Of a stretch of DNA of 64,000 bases, positions 37,639-48,280 are shown in pieces. The stretch spans positions 108,501 to 172,500 of the forward strand of contig JACVTC010000011.1 in NCBI GenBank assembly GCA_016946835.1. Reading direction: 5' to 3'. The notes beneath the pieces are model-generated. The model was given only the letters and a program-made list of their open reading frames with translations, searched no databases and was not told the DNA's origin. Position 1 is the stretch's first letter; every line of letters starts with the position of its first letter. This DNA is from Neocallimastix lanati (nom. inval.). Its lineage: Eukaryota; Neocallimastigomycota; Neocallimastigomycetes; Neocallimastigales; Neocallimastigaceae. Made by a program: the position numbers and the translations under genes.

Positions 37639-38391
37639 TTAATTAATCAAGGTAACTTCTAATTTTCTATCGTTATCATTAACAGGTTCCCATGGTCTTC
37701 TGTATGTAAACTTAATTGATGGCAAATTATTAGTAACTTTACTTGCCTTAAATTGAAAATCGAAAATGCCACCGCCACCAACCATACCTTTTGGATTATG
37801 TGATATGTATGAACCACTCTTATTTTCACCTAAATTAAGTGGTATAATGCCAGCGTTAGCTATTTCTTCATCATTAATTAAAAACCATGAATATCCTGTA
37901 GTTGGATTACCTTTTAATTTAATACTAAATAATTCACCTTCATTTATTTTAATTTCTCCTTGTGAAGCATTTTGTGGTAATATGACTTCATTACTAATTT
38001 GATTACTTTCTTTTATTTTTAATGTTATTACAGCTTTAAAATCTGGATCACCTGATTCCCAAGGTCTCTTATATATAAAACTTAATTTTGGAATTTCTTT
38101 TCTATTGGCTTTATTAGCTTTAAACTTAAAAACGAAAACTCCACCAACACCACACATTGCATTTTTATTAGCATCAGAAATATAATTTTTAGAACCATTA
38201 TGTTCATCAAGATTTATAGGTTCAATGATATTTGATGCTCTTAATTCATCCACATTTTCTAAAAACCATGAATAGCCTGTGGTTGGATTCCCATTCAATA
38301 TAATATTAAATGAAGAGTTTTCATTTACATCTAAATCAAAGTTTCCTCCTTGTTCTAATATTTTAAGACTTGGTTCATTAGTATCAACCAT
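37639..38391 (-). CDS. Double-domain chagasin-type cysteine protease inhibitor (I42)
   Basis: The 250-aa product consists of two tandem chagasin-family (MEROPS I42) domains, each an immunoglobulin-like beta fold that blocks papain-family proteases by inserting three loops into the active site. Domain 1 has NPTTGY at 35-40, GVGG at 81-84 and RPW at 109-111. Domain 2 has NPTTGY at 162-167, GGGG at 205-208 and RPW at 232-234. All three loops are intact in both, so both could be active. No signal peptide is visible; the protein starts MVDTNEPSLK, which suggests a cytosolic target rather than a secreted one. Family members are usually single-domain and common in bacteria, archaea and protists, so horizontal origin is possible but not shown. 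Intronless. Confidence 0.93.
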   Translation of the reverse strand: MVDTNEPSLKILEQGGNFDLDVNENSSFNIILNGNPTTGYSWFLENVDELRASNIIEPINLDEHNGSKNYISDANKNAMCGVGGVFVFKFKANKANRKEIPKLSFIYKRPWESGDPDFKAVITLKIKESNQISNEVILPQNASQGEIKINEGELFSIKLKGNPTTGYSWFLINDEEIANAGIIPLNLGENKSGSYISHNPKGMVGGGGIFDFQFKASKVTNNLPSIKFTYRRPWEPVNDNDRKLEVTLIN

Positions 38392-38847
38392 TTTTTTTTC
38401 CTTTGTTTATTTGTTTATTTTAATAATAATAGTAATGATAAATAAATAAATAAATAAAAATTAATAATAAAAATATTATTAAAAAATATATATATAATTT
38501 TTTTAATTTTTTTTTTTTTTTTCAATATATTTTACAAATATAATTTATTATATTTACTATATTTTATATAAAGTACGATATATTTAAAATTTATTTTTAT
38601 AAACAAACAAACAAACAAACAAAAAAAAATTAAAAGTATTTATATTACTACACAATAAAACGTGGAAATTCTAAAAATACCTACGAACAATAATAAAGTA
38701 TTAATATATAAAAAATACACAAAAAAAAAAGATGAAAAAAAAAAAAAATTATTAATTTTTATAAATTTTAATTTATTTAATTTATTTATAAATGTATTTA
38801 AATTTATATCTTAACTTTATTAATAATAATTTTGATTAATTAAGTAG
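38392..38847. other. Upstream region of the inhibitor gene
   Basis: AT-rich sequence with AAAT and AAAC tetranucleotide runs (38440-38460, 38602-38622). It should contain the minus-strand promoter, but no element stands out. Confidence 0.5.
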
Positions 38848-39618
38848 TGTCAGGAATTTAGGGTTTACAATTATATTAACTTTATTAATATTTTATGATT
38901 AAGAATTATTAGCACACTATTATTATAAATTAAATACTTATTAGATTGTGGCTTGAATATTACTTATATTATAATTTGTTTCATCACATTTGAAGTTTAT
39001 TTTTCAAATATTTCACATTCTTACATTCCCCCTTAAATCTAGTTATTCTATAAAGAATAAATTGATTAATTAGTGTATATAAAATTAATCTATTTTATAA
39101 TATTAACTTAATATTATTAAACTATTAGTTATTACTATTCTAAAATAACCTTTAATTTTACATGATTAAATAATTATATTAATTCTTCACTATGATTTAA
39201 ATATTGTCAAAATAATTTCTTAATTATATTTGTAATCTAATAATTTTCCCCTCAATACTAAATTTTATTTATTATTACACCATCAATATTGAATGTATCT
39301 ATGACATCTCATATAATATAAAATTTATATATATCATTTATATGATGGAAACTTTGTTCTTGAAGGGTGATATTAGACCATCTCAATTTGTATGAATACC
39401 TCATATATATTAGGTTTTACATCACTTTCAAATATAATCCGTTAACTTTTGTATATTTTCTTTGTAGTTTTAGCAATTACTATTAAAATAAATTGTTAAT
39501 TAAATATTGGTGTATGTTATTATTGGGGTAATGTATTGTGGCTTATATATTATTTATATTACAATTTGTTTCAATACATTTGAAGTTAGTTTATTCATAT
39601 AATACATATATTCTAACA
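38848..39618 (-). mobile_element. Degenerate LTR-element remnant
   Basis: 38848-39025 (178 bp) begins TGTCAGGAATTTAGGG and ends CACATTCTTACA, giving TG...CA ends. Immediately after it, TTCCCCCTTAAA reads on the minus strand as the polypurine tract TTTAAGGGGGAA, which normally precedes a 3' LTR; the element is therefore on the minus strand. A partial second LTR at about 39535-39618 repeats the last 80 bp (GTGGCTT...TATTACAATTTGTTTC...TTCTAACA). The 510-bp interior codes for nothing recognisable, and target duplications are not clear, so this is an old internally deleted copy. Confidence 0.6.
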
Positions 39619-40903
39619 AGTTTTTTTTTTGTATTTATATTTTACTTTATATATTAGATAAATTAGATATATTTTGTTAAGAATGTAACTGAAATCTCAC
39701 AATTTCAATTATGATTATTTATAGTTAATATGGCTTTTATTTATTTATATTTAATTATATGAATATTACATAATAAAGAATATTATTGTTTAACAAAATA
39801 TAATAAATAAGATTTATAATAACTATTTAATAACTATCTAATAACTAATGTATTCATAATGTGGCTAATTGTGGCGTATTAATATTACAATGTATAATGT
39901 ATAATTATAATGTAGCTAATACTAAACATATTTAATATTAATAAAAAATTTTTATTATTTTATCCATAGATAATTAATTCATGGTATTATTTTATTCTTT
40001 AAAAATGATAAAATTGTATATAATTTTACCTTATTAAAATGTGTTGCCTCAAATTATATATATGGATAAAAAAAAAAAAAAAAGCAATAAAAATTACTTT
40101 TGATTAATTATTAAAATATTTAATCATCTATAGATTATTAAATAAATACTAGTTAATTTATTCAATAAAATTTATATAATTATAAATATAATTTAATTAT
40201 TTACTTGCTTATTTATTTGTTTATTTATTTACTTAGTATTTATTTATTTGTTAATTAATTTATATATTTACTTTATTCATTAACACTATTATTAGAAAAA
40301 TAATTATATAATAAAAAATATTATGAGTATTAAATTATTTTTAATTAGTGTTTATTAAAGAAGAAATTTATTTTTTATTATTAAATTCTATTCAAATGTA
40401 AATCATTTTGTAAATCATTTTGTAAATCATTTTATTTATTCTAATTACATATATTTATAAAAAAATATCATAAATGCATTATGCAAATCATATGAATAGT
40501 TTAATATCACATATCATTATATCATTATGAATAAAATTAATAGTATATATATCAAATTTTTTAAAAACAATAACAATGCTGTTAGTATTTATATAATAAT
40601 AACATTGTTATTAGTATTAATATTTCTTCTATTTATTCTTCTAATGTTTAATTAAATTTCTTGGATATTTAATTACTAATTACATGTATTTTAACAAAAC
40701 AATTTTGCACACCTAAAAATTATATATAGATATAAATATTTGAATTCTATGATAAAAATTACTATAATTATTCTGTTTAATCTCAAAAAATATTTTTATT
40801 CTTTAATTGAATTAAAAAATTTAAAAAAAAAAGAAAAAAAAAGTCAATAAATATTTATAACCAAGATATTTAGAAACAGATTAAATATTAAACATTATTA
40901 AAA
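39619..40903. other. AT-rich intergenic DNA
   Basis: No gene. A short segment near 39862-39895 (TGTGGCGTATTAATATTACA) resembles part of the neighbouring LTR. A triplicated AAATCATTTTGT-like repeat occurs at about 40400-40430. Confidence 0.55.
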
Positions 40904-41490
40904 ATGGCTATAAATCATTGTAAAATCAATTATTTGATATCAATTATGCAATTGCTTCTTAAATTACAGTAAAAGTTATCACGATTCTCATAGATATAGA
41001 CATGATTATAATAAACATGATCAAAAATTTATAATTCAATCCATTGATTTAGAAACCAATCCATATCATGATGATTCATCCTTTTGAAGGGAATATTGCT
41101 TAATTAATCCATACTACAGGAATCATGTTGGTGATAATCATTTTCATCACAAACATCATGATAATGATTTCATATCTCTTAACATGGATTAAGAAACTTG
41201 TGAAAGATTGATAAACCATTTAATCAAGATCAACAATTAGATTATTCTCATCTTATAAGTCATAATCTCAATAGTTATGATAATGGCATGGTCCTGGTAA
41301 AAATACTGATCATGGAATCCATTATACTCATACCCATGAATATGATCACAATTCTAATAATAACTATAATGAAAATGAATCAATGAGGAACCATTATTTT
41401 GGTTATCATAAACATCGTGGTAATCATCATGGTAGTTGTTATGGAAGTTATTGAAATAATTATCATGATAAGAAGAAGTAAAAGACATTA
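40904..41490 (+). pseudogene. Relic of a histidine-rich gene
   Basis: This stretch is rich in CAT/CAC, GAT and TAT codons in broken frames, for example HRYRHDYNKHD near 41000 and HKHRGNHHGSCYGSY near 41410-41450. It begins at a plausible ATG (40904) and carries many stops. Codon flavour and His/Asp/Tyr content match the His-rich family 3 kb downstream, but I cannot align it with a particular part of those genes. It is probably an old member or a related His-rich gene. Confidence 0.5.
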
Positions 41491-44149
41491 TTAATTAATA
41501 ATTAAAAATAAAAAAAAAATAGAAAAAAAAAATGTAATAATAAAAATAAAGTATTATAGACAGATATAATTTTATAAATATATAATATATTATTTAATAA
41601 TTATATAATATTATTTAATGCATATATAAATATATGATATGTTTTAAAAAATTTAATTCGACTTTACTAAGCCTTAATAATAAATATTTTCAACTTAAAT
41701 CAAATAAATATATATACATATATATAAAAACAATTATAACTAATATATAATTTATTTGACATGATAAAAATAATAAACAAAAAAATAAATAAAAATAAAA
41801 CTAAAGGAAATGTTATTTCAATATTTTATTGACTACATATTTAATAATTAACTCCTATTCTTTTTGAAAACTAATTATTTAAAACTTTTAATAATGATAG
41901 GTTTAAGTTAAAAATTATTGATACAAATATATGTATATTTATATATGTATTGTTTGCCTGTTAATCCAATTAAAAAAAAAATAAATAAAAAAGTATTATA
42001 ATATTTTAAATGATTTATAATTTCATTTACCTATGATATATTTATAAATAAGTTAATCATAAATTGTATTTATTTATATACTGTAATTTATGCTTTATAT
42101 ATATCTATATATATATGTATATAAAAAGCTTTAAAATTTAAAATAAAAATAACAAAAAAATAATTAAATAGATAAATAATAATAATTAAAAATTATTAAT
42201 ATATATTATATCTATAAAAATTTACTATTATAATTTGTTTATAATAAAAAATAAAAAAAAAAAAAAAGTTATTTATTTATTTATTATTTATTATTTATTT
42301 ATTTATTATTTATTTATTTATTATTTATTTATTTATTTTTATTTGATTTATATTTATTTTTAAAATATAATATAAATAATGCCACGTTTTTTTCATTATA
42401 TATTTGATCTATGTTTTCCTCTTATAATCATTAAATTATACTACAGTTATACTATAAAAACTAATAATTTTATATAATAGATAAAAATAATAATTAAAAT
42501 ATATTATTAATATACTATAAAAACTAATAATTTTATATAATAGATAAAAATAATAATTTAAATATATTATTAATATATTACAAACATTAAAATTTTTTTT
42601 AATATTTTTTTTTTAATTATTTAATTATATTTATAATTTAATTAATATGACTCAGTAAAGAATATTCTTAAGAATTTCAACTAATTAAAATTTTTATACC
42701 AAATATAATTTTAAATACGACAAATTATTATTATTAGTAGCATAATTTATTTTTATTTAAATATACTTTTTGTAACTAATATAATTTTTCTGTAATTTTT
42801 ATAACTACTTTAATATATTTTTCTATTATTTTCTTTTCATTATGAAATATATTTCTAAATTATTCAGAATTCCAAGATATCATTCATTTTAATTTGTTCA
42901 TTTCTTATATATCATATCAATTTATAAATATTAAAAAAAAAAAAAATTATAAAAACTAATAGATATTACTAATATCATCATAACTTTAATTATTATATTT
43001 AGATATATTTAACCATTATAAAAAAAATCAATATATGTTTATTTTCATTTCAATTTATATTAGATTATATTTATATCAATAATACTAAATATATTAATGA
43101 AAAAACTTTAAACATCAAAAAAACACCCCGCATATTTAAATTTAATTAATGACAATTGTAACTTTAACCATTTTGAATTTAAGATATTTCATCATATTAA
43201 CCTATATTTGGAATATTTATTTATTCATTAATAGTTTTACACTTAAAAATAAAAAAACATTACTCATATTATTGTGTTTTATATAAATAAAAAATAAACT
43301 TTTATTGTTAAAATAAATTAATATCAATAATGATTTTTAATTTGTATTTAATTTCATAAATTACTATACAATTTAAAAGTGATAAAATTCTAAATATTAA
43401 AACTTTTATATATTTTTATATTTTTTTAATATAATAATGATTATATTAAATAATAATAATAATGATTATAATAATAATTAATCATTTAACTAATTATATA
43501 AGTTTATATTGTTGTAAAGTAATTCAACTTTTAAAGATTAATTTTATCCAGTTTAGTTAAATAGTCTTTATTTAGTATATTTATATATATTATTCAAATA
43601 ATAATTAAAAGTTTTATTTTAATTTTTATATTATATACCTATTAGTAAAGTGTCTTTTTTATATATTAGAATTAATTATATATGAAAATTTTAAAATACT
43701 TTATACATATATATAATAAATACATATAACATCAATATATAAACTTTTTTTTTTTCTTAATTTTTTTTTATTCTTTTTTTTTTTTTTTTTTGTATATATT
43801 TAATTATTTGAAATAAAAATATTAAAAAATTTACTATTATCTATTTTAAAAATTAAATTTTAATTTACATAAATATAAAAAAAATTTCTGTAAAAAACTT
43901 TAATTAATAATAAATTCAAACGTATTAGTAATTCCGAAAAATATAGATTTTCCATTTATTCTTGTGTATTAAATAACATATTTAATAATATAAATATTCA
44001 ATATATTTTAATATATTGTTAATATATTATTAATATATTATTAATATATTATTAATATAAAATTAATATATTATATTTCTCAGAATATTGAAATAAATAT
44101 TTTTTTTGATTTTATTATTTTAATAATATTATTTTATATTTAAATTTTT
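41491..44149. other. Intergenic DNA; upstream flank of the His-rich array
   Basis: No gene. From about 42600 the sequence matches the flanks of later copies in the array (for example 47200, 50600 and 56000), so this is the first upstream unit. TATTTATTTA-type repeats occur at 42270-42345. Confidence 0.65.
42659..42679. promoter_or_regulatory. Heat-shock-element-like palindromic block, unit A
   Basis: AGAATATTCTTAAGAATTTC contains paired nGAAn/nTTCn units, the binding pattern of heat-shock factor, with a 2-bp gap between the two pairs. It lies 1.66 kb before the gene at 44336. The block is kept in four repeats of the array. Confidence 0.4.
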
Positions 44150-44160
44150 CATATAAAAAC
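44150..44160 (+). promoter_or_regulatory. TATA box of His-rich gene A
   Basis: CATATAAAAAC lies 186 bp upstream of the start codon. The equivalent CATATAAAAGC lies 186, 182 and 206 bp upstream in copies B, C and E. Confidence 0.5.
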
Positions 44161-44335
44161 TCATTTTTTTTCTTAAAAAAAAAAAAAAATTATTCTCTAA
44201 ATAATTAAATATTAATTAATACTAAATAATAATTTGTAAAATTGAGAAATACTAAGTATTAAGTTGTTAAGTCTTTGATCTGATTTTCTATAAATATTTT
44301 TGCTTGGAATTATTTGATATTTAAAAAAAAAAAAA

Positions 44336-46552
44336 ATGCGTTATACTTTTTATGGTATGCCATTTGGAGGCCCTATGCATCCTATGCTTTTAAATTCTTA
44401 TTATTACCATGATCATCGTGATCATTATGGTGGTTATCATGGATATCCTTTTGGTCCTGCTAATTCTTATGGTCCTCGCCATTTTTTTGGTCCATGTAAT
44501 TCATTCGGTCAGGGTGCTCCTGTTAAGTCTTTTCCGTTCAGTCATTTTGATCATTTTTTAAATCCTATGAATATTCGTCCTTCTCCAATGTATAATGTTG
44601 ATGGTCCTTTCGGACATCATGAAAATTTTAAAAAGCATGGTCACCATGAACATCGTAAGCATCATAAACATCATAAACATCATGGACATAATAAACATCA
44701 TGGACATCATAAGCATCATGATCATGATCATCACAAACATCATAAGCATGAAAGTAATAACTACAAATTTCATAATTATGAACATCATGATCATGTTCAT
44801 TGTGGATTTCATGTTAATAAAATGAATAAAGTATGTCATTCATATCTTAAGGCTCCATCTCACTTTTTAGGTAATAGTTTTGCTCATCCTTTAGGATTTA
44901 ATTTTTATCATTTTGATGTTCGTCGTTTCGGTTATCATCACATTTTACCTCATCATCATCTCTTAGGAATGAAACACCACCACTTACGTCATCACCATCT
45001 CTTAGGAATGAAACACCATCACTTACGTCATCCCCATCTTTTAGGAATGAAACATCACCACTTACGTCATCACCATCTTTTAGGAATGAAACACCACCAC
45101 TTACGTCATCACCATCTTTTAGGAATGAAACACCACCACTTACGTCATCACCATCTTTTAGGAATGAAACACCACCACTTACGTCATCACCATCTTTTAG
45201 GAATGAAACACCACCACTTACGTCATCACCATCTTTTAGGAATGAAACACCACCACTTACGTCATCACCATCTTTTAGGAATGAAACACCACCACTTACG
45301 TCATCACCATCTTTTAGGAATGAAACACCACCACTTACGTCATCACCATCTTTTAGGAATGAAACACCGCTACTTACGTCGTCACCATCTCTTAGGAATG
45401 AAACACCATCAATTACGTCGTCACCATCTTTTAGGAATGAAGTATCATTTAATGTATTATTATCTTCATCAAGGAAAACATTTTGATCATCCTTTAGAAA
45501 TGAGAATTCCTTTCTTTAAACTTCGTTGTCATTCTTTAGGTTGTATGCATCACTTTAAACATAACCATTCATTAGAATATATGAAACATTTCAAACATCT
45601 TCCTCTTATGTATCCTCTTCCACCTTTTGGCCGTCGTTGTCATTCTTTAGGTCGTACGCATCTCTTTAAACATAACCATTTATTAGAATATATGAAACAT
45701 TTCAAATATCTTCCTTTAGTGAATCATCTTCCTCATTTTGGTCGTCGTTGTCATTCTTTAGATCGTATGCATCATTTTGGTCATAATCATTCTTTAAATC
45801 GTATGAATCGTTTTAATCGTATTCCTCTTATGCATCCTCTTCCATCTTTTGGTCGTAGGTGTCATTCTTTAGGTCCAGAGAATCGTCATACTAGTAATTC
45901 AAAATTATCTGATATGCATCGTTCTCATTCTTTAGATAGTCTTTATCATAATCCTTGTAGTCGTCGTTCTCGTTCTTTAAAAATAATGAATCAATTTACT
46001 TTTCCAAATATTCATCATTGTGGTCATCGTGTTCGTCGTGGTCGTTCATTATCTCCAAAACCAGTATCAAATAATTTTATTTATGATCATTCCCATTATA
46101 AACGTCATAATCACAAACATCATGATCACAAACATCATAAACATAATCATAAAATAAATGGTCATTGTAAAAATATAAATAAATGTAATCATAAAAATGT
46201 TGATATTTTGGAAGATGAAAATAATTATTATATTTATACAAATCTATATGGTATTAATAAAGAAAATCTTAAAATAAGTTATAATAAAAATAATGTTTTA
46301 ACTATTTCTGATAAACAAAAACAAAAATCTGAAATTGAAGATGATAATGAAGTTAATGAATCAAATGAATCACATGAAAATGAAAAAAATGATTTAAATG
46401 ACAAAAAATGTCGTAAATTTAAAACAAAAATTGATATTCCTGGAGAAATAGATCCAAAAAGTATTAAAGCTAAATACTGGAATGGAAAATTAGAAATTGT
46501 TATTAATAAAGCAACTACAGCGTCTGAAGCAAATGAAACTTCTTCTGAATAA
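44336..46552 (+). CDS. His-rich repeat protein with C-terminal alpha-crystallin-like domain, copy A
   Basis: This intronless 738-aa protein has four regions. (1) An N-terminal Gly/Tyr/Pro-rich segment followed by a dense His tract (about 100-150) of HHK, HHG and HDH units. (2) Thirteen tandem copies of the 13-residue unit HHHLLGMKHHHLR (about 206-375). (3) A module of about 42 residues, FGRRCHSLG...FKHNH..EYMKHFK, in about three copies, then a run of R-x-x-S motifs (RSHSLD, RSRSL, RGRSLS) and another His/Lys stretch. (4) From about 621, a divergent alpha-crystallin domain: VDILEDENNYYIYTNLYG, NVLTISDKQKQK, a Glu/Asn-rich insertion, then KTKIDIPGEIDPKSIKAKYW and GKLEIVINKA. The insertion sits where the HSP20 genes in this window carry theirs. 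No IxI tail. His density suggests Zn, Cu or Ni binding; function is otherwise unknown. The start follows an A-rich leader. Confidence 0.9.
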   Translation: MRYTFYGMPFGGPMHPMLLNSYYYHDHRDHYGGYHGYPFGPANSYGPRHFFGPCNSFGQGAPVKSFPFSHFDHFLNPMNIRPSPMYNVDGPFGHHENFKKHGHHEHRKHHKHHKHHGHNKHHGHHKHHDHDHHKHHKHESNNYKFHNYEHHDHVHCGFHVNKMNKVCHSYLKAPSHFLGNSFAHPLGFNFYHFDVRRFGYHHILPHHHLLGMKHHHLRHHHLLGMKHHHLRHPHLLGMKHHHLRHHHLLGMKHHHLRHHHLLGMKHHHLRHHHLLGMKHHHLRHHHLLGMKHHHLRHHHLLGMKHHHLRHHHLLGMKHHHLRHHHLLGMKHHHLRHHHLLGMKHRYLRRHHLLGMKHHQLRRHHLLGMKYHLMYYYLHQGKHFDHPLEMRIPFFKLRCHSLGCMHHFKHNHSLEYMKHFKHLPLMYPLPPFGRRCHSLGRTHLFKHNHLLEYMKHFKYLPLVNHLPHFGRRCHSLDRMHHFGHNHSLNRMNRFNRIPLMHPLPSFGRRCHSLGPENRHTSNSKLSDMHRSHSLDSLYHNPCSRRSRSLKIMNQFTFPNIHHCGHRVRRGRSLSPKPVSNNFIYDHSHYKRHNHKHHDHKHHKHNHKINGHCKNINKCNHKNVDILEDENNYYIYTNLYGINKENLKISYNKNNVLTISDKQKQKSEIEDDNEVNESNESHENEKNDLNDKKCRKFKTKIDIPGEIDPKSIKAKYWNGKLEIVINKATTASEANETSSE
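44951..45458 (+). repeat. 39-bp in-frame tandem repeat, 13 copies
   Basis: The unit CATCACCATCTTTTAGGAAT... is 39 bp and encodes HHHLLGMKHHHLR. Thirteen copies are present; the central ones are almost identical in DNA, the edge copies diverge (RYLR, HQLR and HPH variants). Identity at silent positions indicates recent unequal exchange or slippage. Confidence 0.95.
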
Positions 46553-48094
46553 AAATTAAAACACTAACTTAAAAAAAGAAAAAATATATATATATATATA
46601 TACTATTATATTAATAATATATATGATTAATTTTTTTTTTTACTTAAATTTACATAAGAAGTCATAAAAATAAATTTGAATTAATAATATTAAATAATAT
46701 TATTAAAATAAATAAATTTTAAAAAAAAAAAAATTACTTTTTAAAATAAATTCAAAATTAATAAATTTTAAGGGTTTTTGTGCTTGTGTTTTTTATTTAA
46801 TAAAATATATATGTTTTTTATGACCATTTTTTTTAATTAATAAAGAGTATAATACATTTTTTTGTTTGATTTTAAAATTTTTTTGCTAATTTTAATTATT
46901 AAATATTAAAATACTATATAATTGTAATTTTTTAAAAATTAGTTAAAATAAATAAAAAATCAAAAATAAATTTTAATATATTTAATTAATTAGCTATTTT
47001 AATAATAAAATTTAGTTGTATCCAATAGATTTTAATCATTTAAACTTTATCCTTTATAGTTTTAATAAAATAAATATTTTAAATAAAATATAAATTGAAA
47101 AATTATAATTGTTTATCTATATTTTATTCATTTTTTTATTTTGTTTTATCTATTTATTATGGTAGTTTTATCTTTATTTAATTAAATTTATAATAAAGAA
47201 TATTCTTTAGAATTTCACCTATATAAATAAAATTTTGATTACAAATATTATACTTAATATTAATTATTATAATCATTATTTTTAGTTATTTCATAATTAT
47301 TTCAATGTATTTTTTTCGTCTTATTTTCTTTTGATTATATATATATATATATTTTTTTTTGAAAAAATTTAATTATTATTTAAATTTTTTCAAACTATTA
47401 AATAAATATTTAGATAATAATATATATTAGTCGCTATCAATAAAGCTATTTTTATTATTATTATATATTAATAATAACATATTAATAACTTATCAAATTA
47501 TTCTTTTCTTTTGTAATTTAGTTAAAATTTTAATTATTTTAATCTCTAATTTTATAAATTTTGTATCTATAATAATAATTACAATAATTATATATTTATT
47601 ATTAATTAAAATATCTATTATTAATATTTAAAGTGGCAGGGATATATTAATTTAATATAAATATTTATATATTTGAAATTTGGAATATTTTCATAAATAC
47701 ATTATTATATATTATTCAATTTATTACTTTCTGTTAAGCGTTTTTTAATTTTTAAAATAAAAAAATAATATTTAAAAAATGATAATCATTAAACACTTTA
47801 AAATTATTCCTTATTATAAATATAAAAATTAAATATTTTAATATAATAGTTTTTTAAAAACTTTATTTAATAATAAAATATTATTTTTTTAACAAAATAC
47901 ATTAGTAATACTTAAAATTAGAATTGTTCATTAATTCTAATATAATTAAATTTAAATTCTATAATTTATTTTTAATATATTTAATATATTTTAATATATT
48001 ATAAATTTACTACTAATATATTATTATTATTACTCCACCACTAATAACAATTTTTTATTATTTTACATGTTTTTCATTTTATAAATAATTTTTC
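46553..48094. other. Inter-copy flank A/B
   Basis: No gene. The TTTTTGTGCTTGTGTTTTTT block after gene A (about 46775) recurs after copies B, C and the 55-kb fragment, and AAAGTGGCAGGGATATATTA (about 47630) recurs before later copies. These mark the duplicated unit of about 3.9 kb. Confidence 0.75.
47197..47217. promoter_or_regulatory. Heat-shock-element-like palindromic block, unit B
   Basis: AGAATATTCTTTAGAATTTC, 1.08 kb upstream of copy B; paired GAA/TTC units as in the other three units. Confidence 0.4.
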
Positions 48095-48105
48095 CATATA
48101 AAAGC
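48095..48105 (+). promoter_or_regulatory. TATA box of His-rich gene B
   Basis: CATATAAAAGC lies 186 bp before the start. A second TATA-like TTTCTATAAGCACTTGCAAT is about 55 bp before the ATG and is also shared with copy C. Confidence 0.5.
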
Positions 48106-48280
48106 ATTTTTTTTCGTAATAAGAAAAATAAAATTTTATTATTTTCTATAAATTAATTAATTAAAAAATTAAAATTAATATATAATACTAATAAAATTAA
48201 GTATAAAGAATTAAGATTTTATTTGATTTTCTATAAGCACTTGCAATTGGAATTTATTTAAAAAAACAATAATAATTAAA

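Noticed and set aside
44558-44839. Met/Ile-rich frames on both strands overlapping the His-rich genes (also near 48.5, 52.5 and 57.9 kb)
   Set aside because: Shadow frames of CAT/ATG repeats; the His frame is the one kept between copies and extends far beyond.
44951-45458. Regular 39-bp repeats resembling a CRISPR array
   Set aside because: There are no spacers; the units are contiguous, in frame and part of a protein-coding gene in a eukaryote.
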